Positions 1 through 12,877 are shown, counted from the first letter of the stretch. The stretch is DNA of 64,000 bases from Akebia trifoliata (GCA_017979445.1 CM030711.1:16508922-16572921), one strand, 5' to 3'. Notes: generated by a model from the letters alone, not told the origin. Numbers and translations are program-made.

Positions 1-1899
1 ATATGGTTAATTAATAAATCTCATACATAAAAGATGCCTAAGCCAGTCGAATTAACCTAGTTTTTCAAATGAATCAATGAATCTACGATTCAACAAGTAG
101 TACTATTAAATGCCGATTAAATTAGTGGATACCCAAATCTATGATTTTATTTATTTTTTCTAAATTCTATAACTATGGTAGGGATTGCATGCTGTCAATT
201 TCAATAATACACTGAGTGTCTCTAATATAAATCAAAATGCTATTAATCATACAATTTTTCTTCCAAAAAGTCTAGTAGGAGTTATAGGCCCCCACACAAT
301 TCTCTTAGTGGATTTGCCCTTGTCAGCATCATACCCCTCACAATCATCACCGTTACCATCATCATCTCATCTATAGTCACCAAGTTGGAATACAAGTTTA
401 AAACGGTAAGAGAAAACTTTGAAAAAAGAGAAACAAATGAGAATAAAAGAGAAAATAAACAATATATAGAATTATGAAAAAAAATATAATACGTTAGACA
501 TTCATTACAAGTTTTCAATATATTTTTGAGTAAAAATAATATTATTGATTATCTATGCATAATAACATTTTTCCACACATAATTATATATTTTATGATAA
601 AAGAAAATTTTAACCATCAACTATCTTTTGAATAGAATAAGACACTTGAAAAATATTTAAAAATCATTACATCAAACTTAATCATCAAATCCACATTAAA
701 CAAGGTTAATAAACGAAATTACAAACAACCATAAACTATAAAAACCAACCAAATGCTTATAAACAAATAGTTTTTTTTTTTTTTTTTAAATGTGTTTAAA
801 ATGTAAAAATGCATTTAAAACAAAATCTAAACAAGTTTTAAACTTAATTTTTTTTTTTTTTTGAAAAATACCAGTTTTTTTATTTATTTATTATATTTTT
901 TTAGCCGTAAAAGTAAACTCAATACGCTTAAAACGAGATTTTTGAAAAAAAAATACTGAGTTTTTTTTAATATGATCACATCTCTTTTGTCATTGTCTTA
1001 ATCATCATCAACATCATATTAAGTTGTTGAAGATGATTGATTTTGAAAAGAAAATTTAAATAATTTTTCATTAGTTGATGATACAATACCAAGTAAGGGG
1101 GTATACTCTAGGTTTGAAAACATTTATTTACAAAAACATGAAAGTCTCTCTCTGTCATCATCTCTCTCTAAGTCTCCGTGGACCACTGACTTCGGAACGT
1201 ACGCGTGTATTTATTTTATTTTTCCTCATTTATTATTATTATTATTAATCATTCACACGTGTCTTTCTTGTTTGACGGCAACTTCGCTGACACATCATCG
1301 CATCTTAAGCACAAGAAGGGCGGCTTGGTCAAGGTGGAAATCTTCTATTAATGTAATTACTAGATTATCCTTGTCTACTACCAAAAATTACGACAACGTC
1401 CACTAGTCAAATCATAAGAAAAAGTAATTATCTTAAATTTATTTTTAGTTGTGATTGTGATTTTGCAGCAACCTCTATTAATCATTTTTTAACCACCCGT
1501 CTGACAAATAAATGCAATCAGATTAATGACCCACAACCTCAATTGTTTTTTCTTTTTTTTTTTTCCTCATTTGTTATGGCCTTCCTTGCATGAGAAGGAA
1601 GATGAAGGTGTGGTCGTGGTCAGGGTGGTGGGTGAGTCCATCATTCATTAGCTTTATCAGTAAGGGATAAATGGTCCGACTTGGTAATTTAATGCAAAAA
1701 GAAGGCTACTTTAGTTTGTTAAGATATAACGCTTCTTTTACTACTTTTCAACTATCAACCATATATATTTATATTTTATCTTGATTTTAGAATAACTAAA
1801 AACATTCAAACTAAAATAAAAAATTACTAAAAAAACAAAAATCTTTATTTTCTTTTCTGGCCAACTAAATGAACGAACCAAGGGCAAAGGTCTGCTTCA
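1..1899. other. AT-rich intergenic region upstream of the Golgi-protein gene
   Basis: No open frame here resembles a known family. The stretch has long A and T runs near 770-790 and 850-865 and 5'-flank-like sequence towards the right. A CT-rich leader begins around 1935. A TATA-like stretch lies near 1760-1775, but I cannot tie it to a start site. Confidence 0.5.
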
Positions 1900-2073
1900 G
1901 CAGCACTTGAGTTTTTCCAAAATTTCTGTGCCAAGAAACCATCCTCTCACGCGACTTCCTTCTTCTCTCTCCTTTCTCATCTTCTTTCTTTAATTCTCAC
2001 ACACACGTACAACAAGAAAGCAAAGGTTACTGTCGCTTGCCTACTCCTCCCTCCCTCCGCCATTTTTACAGAG
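1900..2073 (+). other. Probable non-coding first exon (5'UTR) of the Golgi-protein gene
   Basis: A CT-rich leader, typical of plant 5'UTRs, ends at a good donor (GAG|GTAATG, GT at 2074-2075). A matching acceptor (CTGCAG) ends at 5703, 60 bases before the ATG at 5764. The 5'UTR intron would then be about 3.6 kb and hold the inverted-repeat element and MITEs at 2816-4637. The left limit is a guess and no transcript was seen. Confidence 0.45.
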
Positions 2074-2734
2074 GTAATGCAATTTTTTTTTTTTTTTAAA
2101 TATAAATGATACAATCTTTTTTTTTTTTTTTTTTTGGTGAGGAAGATTCTATTTCTGTTCATGATTTATTGATCATAATTAGGCAAATAAATTTTTCTTT
2201 CCCTTTACTAGCTCTTGTTTCAATGTTCTTGGGCATCTTGTATTAATTTATCTGCAAATAACCCTTTTTTTTATTTTTATTTTAATATTATGAACTAGTT
2301 AATAATACATTCAGAACCCTTTATTCTGTGTCCTCTTGATTATTTGGGTTTGTTGCTTATGCAAGGAAACAGTGAAGTCAGGAGAAAAACAAATGTTTAG
2401 TTTTGCTTATTAGGGTTTATAATATAACTGGACTAGTATTTGAAGGCTTCTCAAAGTCATAGGATCAGTACCCCTCTTAAGCAACGCTACTTTGATGCTC
2501 GTTAGTTGAAGGAATCGTCAGAAAGTATACTGAATTAACTAATTGAATTTCTCTTCCAAATTTATATTTTCTCCAACATTTCATCCCTTGGTTCTTCTTT
2601 TTTGAGGAGGTATACTTGACATCCTATGGTCAATTAAAATTATTAGGGTTACAACAGGACCGTTTTTAACTAATGCCTTAGTTTGTGCCTTGTTTAGTTA
2701 GATGACCAACACTTTGTTCAACAAGCACACCAAC

Positions 2735-2772
<38 letters not shown>

Positions 2773-3110
2773 GGGAGTATTTTAGCGGCCCTAAAGAGAA
2801 CCCAACTTCTTGCCCAGTTTCGTGATCCATTAGATATCAACTAATCGACTGCTGATATTTAATTTATGGTTTTAAGTTAAAACGTAACGTAATTACGTTC
2901 GGCCCCCTATAAAAAATGTTTATTCTGTTTTAAATCCCTCACAACTAAACCCTCTTCTTCCCATAACCCAGCTTCTTCAAACTCTCAAGTTTCAGATCGA
3001 AACCCCTTGGAACGAAGCGCTTTATTTAAGAGCTTTAGACAAAGAAGTGAGACAAAGTAAAATCTTTAGCACTCTACACAAAGAACTCCAATTTTTTTTT
3101 TCTTTCTCAT

Positions 3111-3305
3111 AGGTTCCAACATTCACAAGAATCCAATCAACCAAGGGAAATAACAGTATTAGAAGGGACCATTGGAGGTTCCAACATTCTCAAGAATCCA
3201 ATCAACCAAGGGAAAGAATAGTATTAGAAGGGACCATTGGAGGTTCCAACATTCACAAGAATCCAATCAACCAAGGAAAAGAACAGTATTAGAAGGGATC
3301 ATTGG
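3111..3305 (+). repeat. Three 65-bp tandem repeats
   Basis: Units start at 3111, 3176 and 3241, each beginning AGGTTCCAAC and ending near CCATTGG. They differ from one another at only a few positions. A 65-bp period is not a multiple of three, so this is not a protein repeat. The array lies inside the inverted-repeat element. Confidence 0.9.
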
Positions 3306-3705
3306 AAATTGGTGCTCCTCTCTTGATGCTATTCATATGAGTAGTTTCATAAACAGGTAGACCACTAGAGTAAACACGCAAATCATAGTTTTGTAATTCA
3401 AATAGATCAGAACTTGAATCACTTTCTGCACCATCATCAACTTCATCAATAACACTTCTAATATCCGTCTTCATTGATGAAAAGTCATCAATCCAAATCC
3501 TATCTTTATCAATCAACTTCTTGTTTTTGTCTGAAAACCCATCAATGAATTTGAATTTTTATCCAACCAAGCTAAATCCATGTTTCTTTTCTCATCCAAA
3601 GCTTCATCTTGTAAACCCATTGACCTTACTTGCTGCCCATTGCATTTTCGAACCACTTCTTTGGAACCTGTTAGAGGGTTTCGTTCCAAGGGAGTTTTAA
3701 TCTGA

Positions 3706-3710
<5 letters not shown>

Positions 3711-3749
<39 letters not shown>
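3711..3749. repeat. (GA)n microsatellite
   Basis: A pure GA dinucleotide run next to a duplicated piece of the right inverted-repeat arm. Confidence 0.9.
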
Positions 3750-3752
<3 letters not shown>

Positions 3753-3983
3753 TTCTTTCGAAGAAGAGAGAGAGAGTTTTCGATCTGCAACTTGAGAGTT
3801 CGAAGAAGCTGGGTTATGGGAAGAAGAGGGTTTAGTTGTGAGGGATTTAAAACAGAATAAACATTTTTTACAAGGGGCCGAATGTAATGTAATTACGTTT
3901 TAACTTAAAATCATAAATTAAATCTCAGCCGACGGATTAGTTGATATCTAACGGACCACGAAACTTATATATATATATATATA

Positions 3984-4352
3984 GGGAAATGTTCAGCACC
4001 CAACATTTTGCCCAACATGTTTTGTCCTACACGGGTTAGAAGTTTTGGAATGGGCTGATTTTTGGTGAGGATGATCTCTATGGTGAGGAGATCATCCTCA
4101 CCAAAAATCAGCCCATTGCAAAACTTCTAACCCCATGTTTACAAGTTGAAAAATCGTGGACCGTCCATTTTTTGAAAACCATTTGTGATGGGGTTAGAAG
4201 TTTTGGTATGGGCTGCTTTTTGATGAGGATGATCTCCTCACCATAGAGATCATCCTCACCAAAAATCAGCCTATTCCAAAACTTCTAACCCATGTAGGAC
4301 AATACATGTTGGGCAAATTGTTGGGCAAAATGTTGGGTGCCGAACGGGACCC
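3984..4352. mobile_element. Fold-back MITE copy in a (TA)n tract
   Basis: Begins GGGAAATGTTCAGCACC just after a (TA)n run and ends with the complementary type of terminus (GCCGAACGGGACCC) before another TA run. Inside are two hairpins built from the unit GAATGGGCTGATTTTTGGTG and its complement, joined by a spacer with the GTGGACCGTCC motif. It has no coding capacity. It is the same family as the cluster at 15649-19276. Confidence 0.8.
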
Positions 4353-4362
4353 ATATATATAT

Positions 4363-4637
4363 TCAGAATGGGCTGATTTTTTGTGAGGATGATCTCTATG
4401 GTGAAGAGATCACCCTCACCAAAAATCAGCGCATTCCAAAACTTCTAACCCTAGTTTACAAGTTGAAGAATTGTGAACCGTCCGATTTTTATAGACCACT
4501 TTTGAAGAGGTTAGAAGTTTCGAAATGGGCTGATTTTTGGTAAGGATGATCTCCTCATTCTGAAACCTCTAACCCATACATTGAAATAATGTTTGGCACA
4601 ATGTTTAACTCTCTTTAGGACCTCCGAACACCACCCA
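4363..4637. mobile_element. Partial fold-back MITE copy
   Basis: Carries the same internal hairpins and GAACCGTCC spacer as its left neighbour, but lacks the left terminus and one hairpin arm is shortened. Bordered by short (TA)n tracts. Confidence 0.7.
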
Positions 4638-5763
4638 TATATATATTGGCATCGTAGGCGCATTGCCCACTCAAAATTGATATGCCAAGAGATAGACAAT
4701 ATAATAGTTGAAAACAAATATTATAATAAATTAAAGAGTTATTTGGTGATGTGTGTCTGAAATGTCACGGAAAATACAATCCTTCATTGTTACATGTTGT
4801 TACTTTATTAGTAACTATTAGGTCCCAACATTTTTCTGAGTGATATACTATGTTATAAGCTTTATGTACTACCAACAAGTGATTTGTTTAGAAAATTTTG
4901 TATTGGAAAAATAAGTTATCTGAATTTTGGAGATCTCTGTAATGAAATTGACTACATTATTTTTTAGGTCAGGTTTTGATATGAAGAGCAGGTGGTGGAA
5001 AATTTTATCTTTATTTGTTAGTGTTCAATATATCCCTTGGCACTTCATAGAAATTACTTGAGTTAGTTTCATTTGAAGTGGGTTGCGTAGCTATTGAGAC
5101 TTACGTCTGACTAGATCATTTGTACATAGCTTCTGTATTATGGGTATTTTCTCCTTCATTTAAATATATAAACCTTATACTTATCTGAAGAAAAAAACCA
5201 ATATCACCAGAATCCTTTATACATCACATAAATGCTTAATGTCCAAAATGTAATTTGAATGTTGAAAAGGAAAGAGAGCTGTGCAACATCATGGATCATA
5301 TGACAAATATGGACCACCAAATATAAATCTATTAATGCTCAACACTTGTTTTTTATGGGATACAAACCAGGCACCTGTGACAGTGGCATATTGCACATCT
5401 CATGTTATTCTCTTTTTAAAATTTTGTGATGTAGCTTTGGAACACCTAAATCGTGTATGAGAACATATGCATGGAAAAGCCATCACTTCCGACGAGAATA
5501 CTAAATGAAGTTTGAGATATTCTTTTTATAACCTGAAAGTCAACTACCATGTTATTAGTTCTCTTTTACTGTTTTTATGATTGTTGAGCACTCAGTGAAA
5601 CAACTTCTGTTTTCCAACATATAATGAATTCAGGATTCTGTCTCGAACATCCATACTGATATGCTTTTATTGATTATGCTAGTTGTGGTTGTTTAAACTG
5701 CAGTAGTTTTCTAAACTGCATTATTTATGTTGTTATTAATACATCCTTTGGGTCTCAATAAAG

Positions 5764-8700
5764 ATGCTGAATTCTTCTGAAGAGGCGTTGGGAAAGCACA
5801 ATACAAACTCTGGGGAACATACAAGGGAAGACAGTGAATATGTTAGACTGGTTATATCAAATGATCTAAGGATAGGTGAAGTTGATTACTTGCAACCTCA
5901 AGCAGAAACAAGTGTTAGATCTCGCATGTGGTGGATGAAAGCTTTATTATGGTGCTTTGTTTCGATAATATTGCTTGTCATTTCCGTGAAGTGGGGAGCA
6001 CCATTTCTTCTTGAGAAGGTATTCCCAACATCTCTCTTCCTCTCTTCTGCTCACTGTTATGTGTACTAATGTTTCATTTTTGCCATTACATTTTAGTTAT
6101 TTATTTCAAGTCCTAGCAACATTAAAGGTTCATGAAGCCTGCTCCAAATATAGTTCACATGGCCCACCAATTCATTAACTCATTCCATTGTATTGTTGGC
6201 CCAATTCTTTTGCCGGGGTTTTGCCCAAGACTAATTAGTTGGACAACTTTAACTGTGTAATCTAAAGAAAGGAGAGGTAAACAACAGTGAAGCTAAAATA
6301 TAGAAAATGTCCATAGACCTGGCAGTTAGGGTTACGCCCCATCCATTTATCAAAAGGTTTCATCATCTCTGTTACCTGACACTTCAAATGGGATGCAAGT
6401 TTACATAATATATCCATCGTGTGGCTGAGTGTCATGGTCCTATAGGTTTGACAGTGGAGTGATCGTGAGTGTGCTAGTCGTAACACAACTAATGCAAGCT
6501 TTGAGTGTTCGCGTATGGCTGCTATCTGATATGATGCCTTGATGCTTCTATGGCAAATAATGAATGCTAGTTATGTTGAGTGTTCTCCACACCCGCAGCA
6601 GTGCCTTGGGACATACCCCAAGTGTCTTGAGGCGACTTTGGGAGTCGAATGACACATACAAGGTACCCAATGAGATTAGTGTGCTGTATCAGAGCCATCT
6701 CTAGATTTCTCGCACACAAAGTCACTCATTACTGTACTAAAATCACATGATAAGGGAGTACTTAGGCTACATGCATTGAGCAGCCTATGAGCCGCACCTG
6801 TCCCATGATATCTAAGATGGCCAAATCCTCCTATAGGAACCATCTGAGAGGATACATGGCCTTATACATATAGGGTGCATATCAGGTGCACATACTTGAC
6901 CTCAGGGTTCATATGGGTACCCCAATGTCAATTACCTTGTCCAACACCATCTCAGGACATGTCCAAATGTCTACAGGAACCTAGGAAAACCCCTTCCAGG
7001 ATTGTCCTAAGTTGGTCTTGAGTTGAGGCAGGATGTATTCATGAGATGGCCTTGCGTTGGTCTCAGTGAGAGGGAGGGGTGAGTAAGCACCCCTCCTTAA
7101 AGAGGATGCTGTGACTTTTAGGGAATCTAGAAGGGAACACTAAAAAATGAGACAAATCATACCGGGCCTTTATTTCCTCCACAGAATTCTAATTGACGAG
7201 CCATCAATTTTTTTGGATATGTATTGACCTAAGTTCCATAGAAGCTCCCTTGGTTGACATTGCCTCGCTAGATCGTGGCACCTACCATTGCTGGTTGTGT
7301 GGGCCCCACCACTGAATATTCATGTTTCCCCTGTTGGGCCTAGCCACAATCATGGTCTTATAGAGCACGTCAAAACGGCCATGACATTGAACCATATCAT
7401 CTTTGTTTTTATGTATGATACGTATGAAATGGAATATAAGCCCCATGATCTTTTCATTCATATTTTGCATCAATGTCCTTTCACTACGAACAAAAATCTT
7501 CGACATCCAGGTGATACTTATTCTGTGGATCCATGTTTGTAATTGCAACAATAGTCCATGTAATGATGTTAAACCTGTACTGGGTGCCAAACATTGTCAC
7601 CCTAGAAACTACGAACTACTGCTGCTCAATTGAAACATTTAATTATTATTATTAAAATGTATTATATTTAATCACCATAAAGTAACATTTTGTTAAACTA
7701 GCTTCGCAGGAGATGTTTTGACAATATGTCACGTCTAAGATGGCATCGTTTAAGTGTAGTCCTTATTAGTAGCAGCAGTTAAACCTTTTTGATCCTGAAG
7801 CTTTCTAATTGTCTTTTGTTGTAGGTACTCCTTCCGATCATGCAGTGGGAAGCCACTGCCTTTGGCCGGCCGGTCCTTGCTCTTGTGCTTGTCGCCTCTT
7901 TGGCATTGTTCCCTGTGCTCTTAATCCCCTCAGGACCGTCCATGTGGCTAGCGGGGATGATTTTTGGATATGGTCTTGGTTTTGTTATAATCATGATTGG
8001 AACAACCATTGGGATGATCTTACCTTATTTGATTGGATTGGTGTTCCGAGAACGTATCCATGTGAGTCACATTAATTGTTCCTGCCATGAAAAAATTAGT
8101 ATGGTGTGCATTACTGAATTTTGATCTTGATTTGTTCCTAATTTCCTTCGATATCTTAATTTTCATCCCATATTTTTCTTAAAATGTGCAGCAATGGTTG
8201 AAGAGATGGCCCCAAAATGCTGCCATAATTAGGCTGGCTGGGGAGGGTAGCTGGTTCCATCAGTTTCGGGTGGTTGCTATATTCAGGATCTCACCCTTTC
8301 CGTATACAATTTTCAACTATGCTATAGTGGTAACGAATATGAGTTTTTGGCCCTATATATGCGGATCTATTACTGGAATGGTACCTGAAGCTTTCATCTA
8401 CATCTATGGGTTGGTTTTATCTGAACCTATTGTATTATTTTTTCTGCTTTTATTGGACTTGAGCATAATATAAATGAGAAATTTGGATGTTCCTATGGGC
8501 CAAGGCATGCATCGAAATATTAGAACTTTAATGTCTCTGACACGATTACCTCTTTCTTATGGTGGTTTTGGTTGCAGTGGGCGGCTATTAAAGACATTGA
8601 CAGATGTGAAGTATAAAAACTATCATATGACAACCGTTGAGATTGTATACAACATTATCTCCTTTATCATTGCAATCATCACTACGGTTGCTTTCACCAT

Positions 8701-8848
8701 CTATGCCAAAAGAGCCTTAAACGAGCTCAAAAAGGAAGAGAGTAGCGAAGAAGCTGCTGTTAGCATAACCGACCATGGTAATTATGAGATGGAAAAGCTT
8801 CCACTTGAAAGACCTAAACATCTGGGTATCTCATTTGTCTCTCAATGA
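5764..8848 (+). CDS. SNARE-associated Golgi protein family (DedA/TVP38-type) membrane protein, four coding exons
   Basis: Coding exons are 5764-6018, 7825-8061, 8192-8409 and 8578-8848. All junctions are GT/AG and the phases match, giving 326 residues. The protein has a soluble N-terminus, a membrane segment near residues 59-77 and a hydrophobic core at about 101-158. The family-typical stretch [13 protein letters not shown] is at 196-208, followed by a Gly/Pro-containing re-entrant-like region, a last membrane helix near 258-280 and a charged cytosolic tail. This is the SNARE_assoc (VTT/DedA) domain architecture known from plant and fungal Tvp38 proteins of the Golgi and endomembranes; related VTT-domain proteins act in lipid scrambling and membrane trafficking. 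The exact substrate is not known to me. The start is the first ATG after the putative 5'UTR acceptor. Splice sites are intact and no frame break was seen. The 3'UTR probably runs to about 9065. Confidence 0.9.
6019..7824 (+). other. First coding-region intron of the Golgi-protein gene
   Basis: An 1806-bp phase-0 intron with GT at 6019 and AG ending at 7824. It is much longer than the other two introns (130 and 168 bp). The middle (about 6120-7620) has a higher GC content than the flanks and reads like inserted sequence, but I recognise no element termini or protein in it. Confidence 0.7.
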
Positions 8849-9231
8849 TGTCTTCAGATACATAGATACTGTAAAGATTTGGCATGAATTGATTATGTGT
8901 ATTAGATTCCCATATCTTTGTATTTCAAAAGAGAAGGAGAAAATGTGAGAGGCTATACAACAAACTTGAAAAGATGACAGGAAATGGGTTTTCGATACTG
9001 ATTCTATGTAATCATCTCATCCCAATCATATGTATATAAAGTTTTTACAGGATCTTAGATAGCCATTAGCTTTGAACAAGCCCTGAGACCCCCACGTGTG
9101 ATTCAATCAGTTTAATCTTGATGCATGCCAAAAAATTTAGTCAATTTAGATGTTCAGGCACCCATTTTGTTGTGGGTATGAATATTTTCTTCTTATTTAG
9201 ATGTAGCTTTCTAAGTTATTTATTGGCTATT

Positions 9232-9524
9232 TTAGACACACCCCGCTATGAAATTGGTCATATTAGGTTTACCCCCTTTTCAAAATGCAAGATTAGGCTT
9301 ACTACCTTGACCGTAAGTCAACATGATTTAATGATGAAATTTCTTTTTTAGAAACTCTTTAAATACTTAAATTACTAAATCAAATTTCGGAAAATATCAA
9401 AATTACATTGTTAAATCATCATGAAAAAGCAACTTGACTAATGGTCAAGGGGGGTGAGCTTAATCTTGCATTTTGCAAGGGGATAAACCTAATATCACGA
9501 ATTTTACAGTGGGGGTGTTTCTAT
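9232..9524. mobile_element. Fold-back MITE downstream of the Golgi-protein gene
   Basis: The two ends form an imperfect inverted repeat of about 90 bp. The left arm starts near AGACACACCCC (9234) and includes TATTAGGTTTACCCCC. The right arm includes GGGGATAAACCTAATA and ends GGGGGTGTTTCTA (9523). There is no coding capacity. Confidence 0.7.
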
Positions 9525-9961
9525 TATATCCTTATTTATTATTATATATATAGAACAAATGTTCACAATGGTCTGGTTATTGCAATTCATGGTTTGGTGC
9601 ATCCCAATGGGAAATGTAACATCTATATAGAGCAAATTCCAAATTATGGATGAGACATGCCCCACCATAACAAAATTACTATTGTATGCTTACATGAGGT
9701 AGTACCGTGTCACTGATGACTTGGGTTCAATAATATGGGAAACTTGATTGGATCCATATAGAAAACTTCTTTAGCTGAAGGAAAAGGATAACATCTTCTA
9801 TCTGCAAGGCGTGGTGTTGAGAAAAATCTCAAGGAGAACAAAGAGGTGGAAATAAACTAGAGCTCAAGAGCAGTAAAATTTCATGTTGAATTACATGATA
9901 CAAGAAATGTACCTTTCCCGACTCATTCAAGGGATTGGAAAGAAAATTCCATGCTAGTCCT

Positions 9962-9992
<31 letters not shown>

Positions 9993-10949
9993 TGGGTGAG
10001 GCTATTTTTATAATAAAATCAATAAATTGGTATCATCACCCCGAGACTTTACCAACTAAGCTAGCTGGTACCATCAATATTGTTAGTCTATAGCAACGCA
10101 ATGGCCCAATGTAAATACACTCAGGATCCAATACCATTTCCTGTTCCTATAAAATAGGAACGGTTTTAGTTGAAGTTCAAAGAACCTCGGGATCCTAACC
10201 AAGCTGTGCGCACAGCCCAATGTGTTTATTCTCCAATCATAGCATGCCACGTAGACATCATTCCTATCCATGGATCGGGACATCATACTGGAGATCGATT
10301 CTTGTAAATATTCTCTGAAGTGCATAGTTCTTCATTCCAAATCAAATAGAAAACGTTATTTCAAGGTGTTGGTGAGACCTGTTATCTCCGGCACTAAGTC
10401 ATGACATTATGTACTTCAAAACAAACAAAAAAAAACAAAAATGAAATGGGAAAAAAAAAAAGTGGTAATACTGAGTTTGAAACTAGTACATGTTTAGAAA
10501 CAGGCATGTTTGGATACCGGATAATTATGCCACACTAATTCATCTATGTAACGAGAATTTATGCAAAAAAGACGAGCACCAGTTATTTCTGAGATGTCTG
10601 TAAAGATTTTAAGGGAGAAAAAGAGTAAATCTCATACTTTCATACAATCCCATCCATCCATGGTTGAGATAATAGCTGTGAAGACTTTCAGAGGGGACTA
10701 AGAGACTGGTAAAAGTTGTCAGCAGGTCCAGAGACCCCAAAGGGACTTTGGGCAGTGAAATTCTAGCTGTTAATGTATTAGCTCACTCATCAAACCTACA
10801 TTTTCTTACTCAAGGTGCAGAATAAGAGCTGTGGAACAGAAAATAAAAAAGCTTACATTTTACATGATAAGAGTAGTCTGCTGATTCAATGGTCAGATGA
10901 GGAACCTAGAAGGACAATTATGATTTCTTTACTGAAAGTTAAGAAATAG
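9525..10949. other. Intergenic region with a CT microsatellite
   Basis: No gene recognised. A (CT)n run occupies about 9961-9992. The short open frames do not resemble known families. Confidence 0.5.
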
Positions 10950-11500
10950 CCCCAGGGCTATGGAACAAAGGATTATCCTGGACCTACACCAAGGTATTGA
11001 TGGTGATTCTCACATATCGTAGAACTAGAAAGTGGTACGATGAGATAGAACACATTAGAAACAAAGACAAAGAGTGGGTTCCCTACTCCTAATGGTTAAA
11101 GAAAGCCATTTCATTCTGAATTAATCTACCTAAGTAGGATTCGAACCTATGACCAATCAATTAATAGAAGATTGCTCTACCATTGAGCTACTGAGGAACA
11201 CCCGGAAATTAGATCTCATAGAGTTAAATTCTCATTCTCAACCCATGACCACTATGAGCTGAAACTTCCTTCATAACTCATGGAACTCTTTGAAGCGACT
11301 CCATTCCATGCCTCATTTCATAGGGAACCTAAAAGTTATTGTATTTCATTATATTCTGCCCATATCCCAATTCTATTCTTTTAATATCCCCGGTCTCATT
11401 GACATAAGAAATGTTGTTTCTATCCTATCTATTTTCTATATATGGAAAGTAAAGAAATCATCATATAATAATTGAGAAATTGCAATAGAAAAGAGAAATT
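10950..11500. other. Plastid-derived nuclear DNA (NUPT) around trnN-GUU
   Basis: A decayed plastid trnN-GUU lies at 11126-11197 on the minus strand. The flanking sequence on both sides looks like the plastid inverted-repeat region next to trnN, judged from memory; for example the stretch around 11305-11470 resembles trnN-ycf1 spacer. The left and right limits are rough. Confidence 0.6.
11126..11197 (-). pseudogene. Decayed plastid-type trnN(GUU) copy
   Basis: Read on the minus strand, it has the 72-nt plastid tRNA-Asn layout: 5' TCCTCAG, A box TAGCTCAATGG, a CTATTAA anticodon loop and B box GGTTCGAATCC. The anticodon position now reads ATT instead of GTT. Two acceptor-stem pairs are broken (3' side TTAGGTA). 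Many differences from the plastid form are C-to-T or G-to-A, as expected for methylated, unselected nuclear copies. It is not expected to function. Confidence 0.8.
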
Positions 11501-12877
11501 TTCAGCTGTTTGGTTGGTGATCATATCACATTGGCTGAAAACTATTGAGGAGTCTAGCAGACAAATGTCCCACAATAAAAGAAAGAACAATGATGGGGTA
11601 GTTCCCTCTACTAACCAAAAAAAACAAGTGATTCAGGACCAAGTGATCATCATAAATCACTTGTCGAATTCTGTCAATCCCTCCAGGGCTGGTTGACAGA
11701 CCACTAATGCATTTCTCCAGTTTAATTGTCTAAACCGACTTCATGACAATGTAAATAAGCTGCAAAGTACAATGTGTTATGTCTAAAGAAAATTGAGGAA
11801 ACTTCATATTTCTTTCTTCCAGAAGAAAAAGAAATTATAGAGAAAATGCAAAAAAGTTTTCAGAACAAGTCAAGAAGAAAACAGAAATTCTCAAGGGGAA
11901 ACCTTTTGATATAAAGGCTACCTTAGGAAGTCATTGGCAGATGAATTTAGCATCCGAGTCAAGGCTAGGTACTGCGATTAAAAGACCTTGCACCTCTTCC
12001 TTATTGACCGATGGCGCTTCAGCTCCTAAAATAGCTTATTTTTCTTGGTGCTACGACCACTGCTGATGCTGTAACCATTCTCATTATACCTACACCCTTT
12101 TACCTGGTTGATTCTTCTCTTCCCTATATATATACAATCAAGACCAAGTTCATTTTTTCCAGTTCCAATGTGACTCTTTCGCCAAGTTTAATAACATTCT
12201 TACTTAAGTGGAATTACATAAAAAAAAAAATTCAATCCCATCCCACACAAGTAGTTTAAAAAAAAAACAAAAGAAATGTAAATCTTAAAGCAAGAGAAGA
12301 TAGACATTCCTTCAAAACAAAGTACTCCCAGTTAATGGGTGTCCAATATAGTTTCAAATTAAGAAGAAAAAAAAAAAATGAAGAAATGAAACAACAAATA
12401 ATGAATTTGATTCATGCCATGAAAAATTAAGCAAACATCAGATTGGATGAATTCATGTCTTGAGTACACATCTCTCCACCAATGCTGAGAATCAATGTAC
12501 ATAGCTAATTCTTTTTCTTTGAAATAATTGTTTCTTCTTGTTATATTAAGCTTCAATTTCCAACCACAAGGACGATACACAAGTCTCTTTCTTGATCATA
12601 TCCAATCCCAAGTTATTTACAATCATCAACCCAAAAAAAGCCTTCTCCTGATTTGAACATCAACTTGTGCTTGTTGAAGAGATGATTTAGGCAAGCTCTA
12701 GTTTTGTTGAAATTCTGGTCTGATACCCTTGTAGACTTGAATTTGGAAAAATTCAAGCATTCAATAAAATGAGGCAACGTAATTCCAATACACCCCATTT
12801 AAAGAAATTGATTAATTGTCTTAATTAACCATCAAAACAAACAAAAGAAGATGTATTCAATCAATGATTGACTAGTA
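11501..12877. other. Intergenic region
   Basis: I see no gene. The part nearest 12878 is probably 3'UTR and downstream flank of the minus-strand gene that ends there. Confidence 0.5.

Larger units (their letters stand above)
2816..3965. mobile_element. Non-autonomous element with long terminal inverted repeats (about 190 bp)
   Basis: The left arm, from AGTTTCGTG at 2816 to about 3008, is repeated in reverse complement at about 3780-3965 (ending CGAAACT), with scattered mismatches. Shared blocks include the GTTAAAACGTAA region and the CCCTCTTCTTCCCATAACCC region. (TA)n tracts flank both sides. Between the arms are three 65-bp tandem repeats and a GA microsatellite, with no transposase. The long arms recall Mutator-like non-autonomous elements, but no 9-bp duplication is evident, so the superfamily is open. 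Confidence 0.7.
2074..5703 (+). other. Putative 5'UTR intron loaded with mobile elements
   Basis: The region lies between the putative donor at 2074 and the acceptor ending at 5703. It carries a (CA)n tract at about 2737-2760, (TA)n tracts, an inverted-repeat element at 2816-3965 and MITE copies at 3984-4352 and 4363-4637. The remainder (4640-5700) shows no coding similarity. Confidence 0.4.

Noticed and set aside
7282..7590. 102-residue frame inside the Golgi-protein intron
   Set aside because: Overlaps other frames on both strands, has no recognisable motif and lies within a well-supported intron.
11126..11197. Functional nuclear tRNA-Asn gene
   Set aside because: Sequence is of plastid type, the anticodon is altered and the acceptor stem has two broken pairs.
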